From Thinopyrum elongatum (lineage: Eukaryota; Streptophyta; Magnoliopsida; Poales; Poaceae), in assembly GCA_011799875.1 (NCBI GenBank), contig CM022303.1:735984939-736048938 (forward strand): DNA of 64,000 nucleotides, read 5' to 3'. Position 1 is the stretch's first letter. Each line of letters begins with the position of its first letter. The position numbers and the translations under genes are program-made. The notes beneath the pieces were generated by a model. It saw only the letters and a program-made list of their open reading frames with translations. It searched no databases and was not told the origin of the DNA. Of this stretch, positions 55,299-64,000 are shown piece by piece.

Positions 55299-57788
55299 CA
55301 CGGCTATTCGAATAGATAAACTTCCATGCAGGGGTGCCCCATATATTCCCCAACACGCTCTACTCCTCTGCCCGGACACACTTTCCTCGGTCATGCCCGC
55401 CCTCGGGAGATCGACACGTCGCAGCCCCACCTAGGCTTAATAGAGAGGTCAGCACGCCGGACTAACCTATGCACGCTGGGGTCTGAGCTCATCGCCCAGT
55501 GCGCTCCTGCACGTTGCGTGGGCGGCCGGGGGTAGACCTAGCAACCCACACGATCACGGCGGTTGCGTCATCGTGGTCCAACCCGGCGCGCGTCGCTCAG
55601 TCGCTGACATCAAGAAAGCTTCAGCTAATACCACGACGCCGAGATGCCCATAACTTTTCCCGCGTTGTTGGTTAGTGCGTATAGGCTGTAGCCAGACTCA
55701 GATAAAATACCCAATCTCGTTAAGTGTGTTATTATGAAATCACCGTGGACAACGACCAGGGAACTGGCCCACCTCTCTCCTAGGTGGTCTCAACCTGCCC
55801 TGTCGCACCACAACAAAGAGTCACTTAGGGGGCCGTCGGGAAGATCAGACCTTTCAGCCCCCATTCATGAATCACCTGCGGGTGCTCCACGAGCCGACCC
55901 GACTTTAGTATCCATCTGATGTCACATGTAATAAGTAGTATATACATCCGTGATCGCCATCCGCGGTGAGCACGGCCCAATAATATAGCATAGCAGATGA
56001 ACAAGAATGTAGGGCCACTGATGATAAACTAGCATCCTACACTAAGCATTTAGGATTGCAGGTAAAGGTATCAACAACAGTAGCAAAGACAGGCTATGCA
56101 GCAGAATAGGATTAACCGAAAGCAGTAACAGCTACACTACTCTAATGCAAGCAGTAGAGGGAAAGAGTAGGCGATATCGGGATGAACAAGGGGGTTTTGC
56201 TTGCCTGGAAGCTCTGCTGAACAGGTCTGGTCGTCAACACCGTAGTCATACTCGAGGTCGCCGGCAGTCTCGGGGTCTATCGAGAAGGAAGGAGGGGGAA
56301 GAAACAATAAATACACAGCAACGATGCAACAGGGATGCATGACATGTCTAAACGCAGTGCTAGGGTGATATACAGCCTATATAGTGCTTTAGTTAATTTA
56401 GGAATTTATTTGGAATTTATTTATTAAAGTCATGCACTATTCATCTATCTGAAACAGGCAAAAATTGCATGTTCATATAGTTAGGGGCATTCTACAGTTA
56501 TGTGGGTAGCGTATTCGGATTCGTCTCATTTTTCTGGTCATTTTTCATATAAAAATTATTTTCATCGGAGTTACGGTTTAAAAGATATGATTTTTCAAAG
56601 TTTAAATGATTTTCTGGAATTATTTATTTAATTAAATTCGAATTATCCTAAATAGTGTGGGGGTGATGTCATCATGACGTATTGCTGACGTCAGCAGTCA
56701 ACAGGGCTGACCGAAGTCAAACCTGACATGTGGGGCCCTCATGTCATAGACATAGGGCTAATGCAGTGTTTAAATTTAACTAAAACTAATTAACAGAGGG
56801 GGGGGGTCCCACCAGTCAGTGACTGATTAGTGTTTTAATTAATTAATATATTTTATTTATTTTTAAAAACGTTTAAATGGGGTGGGGCCCATATGTCAGT
56901 CCCTGGGCCTGCCCAGTCAGCAGGGTTGACCCAGTGAACTGGTCAACTGGGACCAGAGGGCCCACCAGTCAGTGGCCCAGGCGGTGGGGCTAGGGTGCCA
57001 CGTAGGTGGCGGCGTCGGAGAGCACTGGCGAGCGCCTAAACGCGGCGGAGGGCTCTGTCCCTCGTCGGGATTTCGCTACCGGGGCCGTGACTTGGTCCGT
57101 TCGAACGGCCGGTCCATGGCGCGTCGAAGGGTGGTGGTGGCGTGGCCGGAGATGGCCGGGAACGGCACCGGCGACTAGCTAGGCGGCGGTGGGTCTCGGG
57201 TGGAGCTCGGGCGTGTGGCTGCAGTGGGCTAGCGAGCAAGAGGAGAGGCGGGGGAGCCTCTACGCGATGCGGGGAACACGGTGCGCACGGGCGCGAGGCC
57301 ATTTGGTCGACGGAACTGCGCCGGTGACAAGCTCGGGCGAAGCTGCGTTCGGGCATGACGGGGAGGGAGAGCTACGGCGGCGGAAAGGACCAGGGAGGAG
57401 AGGGGAAAGCCGCGGCGGCTTACAGCGGTCCTGCAGAGGTGCTTAGCGGGCTCGGGAAAGGCTCGAGGTCGCCGGAATCAGCGACGGAGTGCGGCGGTGA
57501 TCCGGGGAGGAAGAAGGGATCGGGGTGGCGTTGCGGTAGCTCCCGCCTTTGGTTCGTCGGCGTAGTCAAAGGAGGCGTCGACGGCGAGCACGGTGGACAC
57601 GTCGGCGAGGCAAGGCGGTGGCAGTGGCCGCGGGTTTCAACCACGGCCATCCATGGTGGCGCTCGGGTGAAGGTGGGGAGCAACGAGGAGGGAGAGGGAG
57701 GCAGCTAGGATTTGTCCGCGGTGTTGGCGGCTGGTACTTGTAGGCGCCGGCGTCGACGGCGCGCTGTCGAGCGGCGAGCAGGGGGGCC

Positions 57789-57830
57789 TGGGTGTGCGCG
57801 CGTGTGCGTGCACGCGTGTGCGTGTGCTAT
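57789..57830. repeat. Alternating GT/GC purine-pyrimidine tract
   Basis: GGTGTGCGCGCGTGTGCGTG continues with CACGCGTGTGCGTGTG, a strictly alternating run of about 36 bases in the GC-rich part of the Tekay-like LTR. Confidence 0.8.
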
Positions 57831-58435
57831 GTGTTCGACAGCAGCGCGGGGAGTGAGCAGTGTGAGGTTAGGGGAGAGCAAGGTGGGCTGGGCTAGCACT
57901 GTGGCCACTTAGGCCCAGTAGCTGTGGGCTTCTTTCCCTTTTCTATTTTCTTTTTCTGTTTCTGTTTTGTTTTGTCTTTTGTCTTTTCTTTTTAATTCAA
58001 ATAACTTTTGTAAAATATGTGACTTGCTCTATTAAATACAGTGCATTATTTGACACTGTTAGAAAAAGGTTTAGAGTATAATTGATTTTTATTTTATTTT
58101 ATTTTATGGAAAAGGTATTAAATATGCTGCTGTTGGTACTGTTTGTTGCTATTTGAGTTGCTTAAGTATTTTTATAAATGTTGCTGTTGATTTTATAAAT
58201 GATGTGGGAATATTTGCAACATGATCAACACTTTTGTTTCTGGGTTTGAATAACTTTTATTTTTACTTTAAGTTTAAATTTCCAATTGAATTTGAATTTG
58301 AAATGAGATATGTTGCTAATGATGATTAAGCTCTGTTAATCATGATGACATGGCATCATCAAAAGGGTGATTACAGTAGCTTAATACATGGGGTGTTACA
58401 AATCTCCTCCACTACAAGAAATCTCGTCCCGAGAT

Positions 58436-61400
58436 TTAGGAGGTAGAAGGAAACAAAGCGGGGTATTCATCACGGAGACGATGCTCGCGTTCCCAAGTGG
58501 CTTCATCCTCAGAATGGTTTGCCCACTGAACTTTGAGGAACTTGATAACCTTCTGACATGTGCGACGTTCAGCTTGATCGAGAATGCTGACTGGATGTTC
58601 TTTATAAGAGAGGTCTTGTTGCAATTCAAGCAATTCGTGATCTACTCCTCGGATAGGGTCTTTGAAGCAGCGGCAGAGCTGTGATACGTGGAAGACGTCG
58701 TCAACCTGAGAAAGGTTCGGCGGCAATTCCAACTAGTATGCCACTTTACCACGCCTTTCAAGAACAGTGAATGGACCAATAAAGCGAGGAGCTAGCTTGC
58801 CCTTGATCCCGAATCGGTGTGTACCTTTCATCGGTGTGACTCGAAGATAAGCCTTTTCACCAGGTTGATAGACCAAATCTTTGTAGTTGCGGTCATACTG
58901 ACTCTTTTGACGTGACTGAGCAGTCTTCAAATTCTCGCGGATAATGCGGACTTGTTCTTCGGCATGTTGGATAATATCCGGACCGAAGAGTGGACGTTCC
59001 CTCGTTTCTGACCAATTCAGAGGGGTTCGGCTTCGAAGGGGGCCATCTTCAGACTAGCTTGGTAGCTGCTGTTGTAAGAGAACTCAGCATACGGGAGTGA
59101 TTCCTCCCATTTCTTGCCAAAGGAAATGACGCAAGCTCGAAGCATGTCTTCGAGAACTTGGTTGACCCGTTCAACTTGTCCCTGAGACTGAGGGTGAAAA
59201 GCGGTGCTAAACGACAGATGAGTTCGCATAGCTTCTTGGAAACTCGCCCAGAATCTTGAAGTGAATAAACTGGCACGGTCTGAAGTGATAACCAGTGGAA
59301 TACCATGAAGTGAAACAATTCTGGACATGTAGAGAGTTGCAAGCTGACTAGCAGTGATCGTTTCTTTGACGGCTAGTGCAACTTTGGAAAGCCGGTCAAT
59401 GACGACAAGAATAGCATCATTACCTTTCTGTGATTTGGGAAATCCAGTGATAAAGTCCATTTCAACATGGTCCCATTTCCATTCAGGAACAATGATAGGT
59501 TGTAGAGTTCCGGCGGGCCTTTGATGTTCTGCTTTGACGCGACGGCAAATGTCACATTCAACAACATACCGAGCAATGTCTTGCTTCATGTTTGACCACC
59601 AGAACCTTTGACGAATGTCTTGGTACATCTTGGTACTACCAGGATGAATAGACAGCGGAGTGTCATGTGCTTCCTTCATGACCTCCTTAGTCATATCATT
59701 GTTTTCCTCCTTACTTGGTACCACTAGGCGGCCTTTGAAGTACAAAGCGCCATCCTCAACAATTGTGAAGAAGGAGGGCTTTCCGCCTGCTGCGAGTTCG
59801 CGTTTAATCTTCTCGACTTCCTTGTCACACTTCTGCATCCACTTGATGACGTCCACAAGATCTGGTTTAGCAACCAGGGTATTGATAGATCCTTGGGAAA
59901 CAACGTGGAGGTTCATTTTGTAGGACCCTTTAGGAGGGGGAGCGAGTGCACCAGGAGGAACAATGTGGAGATTCAGCCTTCTGAATTCTTCAACAAGCGA
60001 GGCTGAACTTTGCGAACCTGGAGGTGATTGCAATAGGACTTGCGGCTCAAGGCATCAGCCATTACATTAGCCTTGCATGGGGTATAAGAAATACCCAAGT
60101 TAAAATCTGCTACGGTCTCCATCCATCTCTGTTGACGGAGGTTCAGGTTTGGCTGAGTGAACAGATACTTCAGACTTTGGTGGTCGGTGAAGATCTCGCA
60201 ACGATTACCGAGAAGGTAATGTCGCAACTGTTTCAGTGCATGGATGACAGCAGCAAGCTCAAGGTCATGTACTGGGTAATTCTCTTCGTGCGGACACAAT
60301 TGACGAGAGGCATAAGCAATTACTCTGCGGTTTTGCATAAGGACACCGCCTAATCCTTGATGGGATGCATCACAATAGATGATGAAATCCTTCTGGGAAT
60401 CAGGAGGGGCAAGCACTGGGGCAGAAGTCAGCTTGTCTTTGAGCGTTTGGAAACTTTCCTGACACTTTTCTGTCCAATGAAACTTGACGCCTTTATGAAG
60501 CAGGTTAGTCAGGGGCTTGGCGATCTTGGAGAAGTTCTCGACAAATCGACGGCAATAGCTGGCGAGTCCGAGAAAACTTCTGACTTGCTTGACATTCTTC
60601 AGGGGAGTCCAATCAAGAATAGCCTGAACTCGCTCGGGGTTGACGGCAATACCATCCTTAGAGATGACATGCCCAAGGTATGTTACTTCGGGTAGCCAGA
60701 ATTCACACTTGGAAAACTTAGCATACAATTGATGCTCTCGAAGCTTTTCCAGAACAAGTCGAAGATGTTCAGCATGTTCTTCTTTGTTCTTGGAGTATAC
60801 AAGGATATCATCCAGATAAACCGCGTTGAACTTGTCGAGGTATTCCATGAATATATAATTCATCAGGCGGGAGAATGTGGCTGGAGCATTGGTTAAGACA
60901 AATGACATGACGGTGTACTCGTATGAACCATATCGAGTAACGAAGGCGGTCTTTGGGATATCGTCTTCACGAACACGGATCTGGTGGTAACCAACCTCAA
61001 GTCAAGTTTAGAGAACACTGATGAACCAGCCAGTTGATCATACAGATCATTTATCCGAGGAAGGGGATATTTGTTCTGAATAGTTGCTTGGTTGATAGGA
61101 CGATAATCTTGGACCAATCGGTTCGATCCATCCTTCTTCTTGACAAAGAGAGAAGGTGCTCCCCAAGCAGAGGAACTAGGGCGAATGAAACCCTTTCGAA
61201 GTGAAGTGTCGATTTCCTCCTTAAGTTCAAGGAGTTCATGCGGCGGCATCTTGTAGGGTCGCTTGTCTATAGGAGTGGTGCCTGGTTTCAAGTCGATGAC
61301 GAATTCGACAGCTCGAACAGGGGGTATCCCTGGGAGTTCTTCTGGGAAAACATCTTGGAAATCGCAAACAACTGGAATGTTTTCAATGCCTTCAAGTGGT

Positions 61401-62893
61401 GATGCGTTTAATGCATTCAAGGCATAGAGCCTCGCCTCGGCATTTTGAACGATTTGAGCCTGGTAGCTTACTATTTCATCAGAAGGGTGTAGAAGATGGA
61501 CGATCTTAGTAGCGCAAACTATGGAAGCAGTGTGCGCTTTCAACCAGTCCATTCCCAGAATGAGGTCAATACTGCAAGACTTCAGAATGATAGGGGAGAC
61601 ATGAAATTCCAAGCCTTCAATTTCAACGGTGACATCGTTGCAACCCATGGAGGTTCGACATTGGTCCGCGGGGGTTTGTATTGTTAGTGAAGTGTCCATG
61701 ACCTCACATTTAATGTCATACTTGTATGCAAAATTTTCAGACATGAATGAATGCGATGCTCGTGAATCAAATAAAACACATGCTGGTACTGAATTAACAA
61801 GGAGAGTACCCATCACGGTAGCAGGCTGGTCTTGAGCTTCATTGATATCAGTGTAGTTGGCCTAAACACGCCCATAAGGCCTGGCATTGTTGTTGCGGGG
61901 CTGATTGTTTCCACGGCAAGTTGCAGGGAGTGCCAGTTGGTTTCGGTTCTGAGTGCTGTGCCTGGAAAAGTGACGTGGCTGACCACACTTGTAGCACAGA
62001 CTATCATTGGGATTGGGAGCAGGAGCTTAGGGTGGTGGAGCTGGAAGTCTTGGCTGCCTAGGTGGTGGAGGCAGACGCGGTGCAGCATAAGACGGTCTCA
62101 GAGCAGGTGCAGCCGGACGGTACACGGTGTTTGGAATCCAGACCAGACGCTTCTGCGAGGGCTGGCTCGAAGATGAGCCGGTGTCACGGTTGCGCCTAAG
62201 AGATCCCTAGTGTGCCTGCAGACCAGTCTCGACCTGGATAGCCTTGTTCACCAAGATGGAGAAGGTATCAAATTCATGCACAAGGAGCGCTAGCTTGATG
62301 TCAGCTTGAAGTCCATCGCGAAACTTTTCCTGTCGGCGAGCATCAGTGGCAATGTCTTCTTCAGCATAGCGGGATAATTCCAGAAACTCCCGCTGATAAG
62401 CTTCTACTGTCTTGTTGCCCTGAGTGAGGTTGCGGAACTCTTGCTTCTTTCTGTCCATGATTCCCTGAGGAATGAAACGGGCACGGAAGGCAGCTTGGAA
62501 ATCCGGCCAAGTGATTATTGTTCCAGCTGGTTGAGTGCGCCTGTGGCTGTCCCACCATTGCGCAGCGAGGCCCTTGAGAAAGAAGGAGGCGAAGGTGACA
62601 TAGTTTGCAGGGGCAACGCCACCAGATTCCAACTCATAGGTGATGTCGCGAAGCCAGTCATTAGCATCCAGGGGCTGAGTTGAGTCGCGGTAGATGGTTG
62701 GGTTGAGGCGCATAAAGTCCTGCATAGTTCCTGGGCCTGGCTGCTGGTTCATATTGGGACGAGGAAACTGATCCATGATCCCTTGCATGAACTGGCGTTG
62801 CAGCTCAAACTGCTGCATCATCCCAGCCATATAGTTCGGAGGTGGTGGTTCGTTGTCACCACGGCCACGACCATGACCAGCGGGTCTAACCAT
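58436..62893 (-). pseudogene. gag-pol of the Tekay-like chromovirus, degenerate
   Basis: Gag starts MVRPAGHGRGRG at 62893, with QWWDSHRRTQPAG and a zinc knuckle CYKCGQPRHFSRHS whose last Cys is Ser. The protease motif reads [10 protein letters not shown] where DSGAS is expected. RT has [16 protein letters not shown] and the catalytic [11 protein letters not shown] (about 60815). RNase H has [14 protein letters not shown] and [11 protein letters not shown]. Integrase has the zinc-binding H...H...CDIC, then MDFITGFP, ITSDRASLF and GQVERVNQ, giving D, D and E. A chromodomain-like end, LKVQWANHSEDEATWERE, lies at about 58530-58480. Stops occur at 62207-62209, 62027-62029, 61862-61864 and about 58733; frameshifts near 61003, 60000 and 59020, the last with a small deletion. 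This copy cannot make a polyprotein. Confidence 0.9.
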
Positions 62894-63149
62894 CCTGCTA
62901 AATTACAACAAGGGTAGTTTAGTAAAAGTAATCATGAGTGTTTAGTGACAAGCATGATGTAACACGACAACAATTTAGCAGTGTAATAGATATTTAACAG
63001 TAGTCAATTAAGACATATAGATCCATACACAGAGTTGGGTACATGCGGACAGCATAACGGCGCAAAATTTAAAAACTAGACATGCTAGGCGGCGCGCAGG
63101 CACGCGGTAAGGAAGTACACAATGAGACATAGCAAAGGCTACATCAACG

Positions 63150-63912
63150 TCAGAGAAAACCACTGAAACGGGGTAACTGCAAGTGCGGACGTCGAATGGC
63201 TGTCGCAGGAAATTCCTGCTCTCCATGTGCACTCTGATGCAGAATCCGTTCTCGAGCTGGAAGAAGAGGTCCACGTGTAGGTGTGTGACCTACAACGGCA
63301 GGCCAATCAATACCAGCATACATCTGAGTCCTGTGCCGGTAAAGGATGTACTCTGGATGTATCCCTCTCGAATAGCTGGCAGCAACTGCGTCATAGCATC
63401 GTAGAGGCGTGTTCGGGTGGCGAACAACTCGACGGCAAGAGCCCGAACAGTGCGATCCAGAGCCTGAGTGCACTGAATCAGACCTGCGGGTCATAACGAC
63501 GACGCTCGTACGGGGCACAGATAGCTGGGTAGTATCCAGTAGCATCTCCAGCAGGGGCATACGGGATGTATCGGAACTTAGAGGCATCCAAGCTAATGCT
63601 ATGCTCTCCTCGAAGACGTGCGACAGCAGAGTAGGTGGCATCATGGACTGCCATCTCAATCATCACGCCAATACCGTGGAAAAGGTGCAGCTCAGTGTCT
63701 GAGTCATCTTGCTGATCATAGATACGAACATCAGCATGGTACTGCTCCTGGTTGAACTCGAGGTAATCCTCGTAGACCATGTACTCGGGGTACCAGCGGT
63801 AGCCCAGTCCTGTCAGGAGGACGATCAGGACAGCTGGAAAACCAGGGGCATCATGAGCCCAAGTGCGAAGCACAAGCTGCGTCGCAGGGCGTGGTGGAAA
63901 CAAACGATCCAT
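63150..63912 (-). pseudogene. Extra ORF upstream of gag in the Tekay-like element
   Basis: The frame starts MDRLFPPRPATQLVLRTW at 63912, directly after an acceptor-like CCTCTGTTTCAG. Further wording includes DAPGFPAVLIVLLTGLGY, MVYEDYLEFNQEQYHADVR, VAVHDATYSAVARLRGEHS-like text and YYPAICAPYERRRYDPQV. Similarity to a continuous protein goes on in other frames (ALDRTVRALAVELFATRT; then HRTQMYAGIDWPAVVGHTP) to about 63150, so there are at least two frameshifts. It has the same strand as gag and lies about 260 bp upstream. The gag ATG is also preceded by an acceptor-like TTGTAATTTAGCAG. No known domain is recognised; retroelement accessory proteins of this position are known in some gypsy lineages. 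Confidence 0.55.
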
Positions 63913-64000
63913 CTGAAACAGAGGAAATTGAGGATTGTCAAATGACAATGAGAAGTACAATACAACTCGGAGAGAAAGGTTAAACAAAACAATGGAAAGG

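Larger units (their letters stand above)
48560..58400 (-). repeat. 3' LTR of the Tekay-like element, with nested Copia
   Basis: The two parts, 48560-49435 and 55304-58400, join at GGACACGG|CTATTCG once the Copia and one cacgg repeat are removed. The GC-rich block 56950-57900 holds many overlapping compositional frames and no recognisable protein, and would be the LTR promoter/leader region. Confidence 0.88.
48560..64000 (-). mobile_element. Tekay-like chromovirus (Ty3/gypsy), 3' LTR to pre-gag, cut by window edge
   Basis: On the minus strand the order is pre-gag ORF (63912-63150), gag (62893), protease, RT, RNase H, integrase and chromodomain (to about 58436), a PPT-like AGTGGAGGAGATT (58413-58401), then the 3' LTR (58400-48560). 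The LTR starts TGTAACACCCC and ends GGGGGCGTCACA and is about 3,973 bp without its Copia insertion. Long LTRs, domain order and a C-terminal chromodomain indicate a chromovirus, best fit Tekay. The 5' LTR and PBS lie right of the window. Multiple stops and frameshifts make it inactive. Confidence 0.9.

Noticed and set aside
56972..57912. Gene-like GC-rich ORFs in 56972-57912.
   Set aside because: They fall inside the Tekay-like LTR; frames overlap on both strands and resemble no protein.
1..64000. CRISPR arrays, bacterial operons, tRNA or rRNA genes.
   Set aside because: No evenly spaced short repeats with unique spacers, no tRNA-like cloverleaf or rRNA wording noticed; all features are plant-type.

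Overview
This window is grass genomic DNA, almost certainly from a Triticeae species (wheat, barley, rye or Aegilops type). It is a nested stack of transposable elements with very little sequence that could be an ordinary host gene. The assignment rests on the element families: CACTA transposons with GACGGCAAA or GTCCCGGTT subterminal repeats, Stowaway MITEs with CTCCCTCCG ends, Copia LTRs, gypsy elements with a tRNA-Asp primer site, and a chromodomain gypsy with LTRs of about 4 kb. I found no tRNA, rRNA or CRISPR array and no clearly intact host gene.

Left part (1-11015). Positions 1-3741 are the 5' end of a minus-strand CACTA transposon that runs off the left edge (TIR at 3725-3741, about 16 GACGGCAAA repeats, broken TNP2 transposase). 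Positions 3742-11015 are low-copy-looking DNA with small elements: a 395-bp fold-back MITE (5389-5783), a Stowaway MITE (6658-6916), a Copia-like solo LTR with a perfect 5-bp duplication (8114-8686), a possible LINE fragment (about 9265-10518), and a GC-rich possible first exon ending in a splice donor near 11000.

Middle part (11016-28077). A full-length CACTA (11016-23479, 12,464 bp, TSD acc) sits 14-17 bp past that splice donor. It carries three decayed minus-strand genes: a small coiled-coil/membrane protein, a TNP2 transposase, and a long second gene joining a Transposase_24-type region, a DUF8039-like region and an Ulp1-type cysteine protease whose catalytic residues can still be read. 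A compact LTR retrotransposon without gag or pol (24322-26315, TSD atgtg) follows.

Right part (28078-64000). A non-autonomous, tRNA-Asp-primed LTR element (outer copy 28078-29868 plus 40325-45341) was hit by another copy of its own family (29869-40324, TSD gacag/gagag). The 5' LTR of that inner copy then took in a 3.1-kb gypsy LTR (30753-33870, TSD tctat). Next comes an Athila-like gypsy (45366-48559, LTR plus broken gag-protease). It is interrupted by a minus-strand Tekay-like chromovirus (48560 to the right edge), and the 3' LTR of that element holds a truncated Copia (49436-55298, TSD cacgg). All coding regions of these elements that I could read are broken by stops or frameshifts. The exception is the unknown 262-residue ORF of the inner non-autonomous element (34791-35579).

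Family names come from recognition of motifs and protein similarity by eye; no database search was run. Coordinates of elements with a stated TSD are exact to the base as read; the others are approximate.
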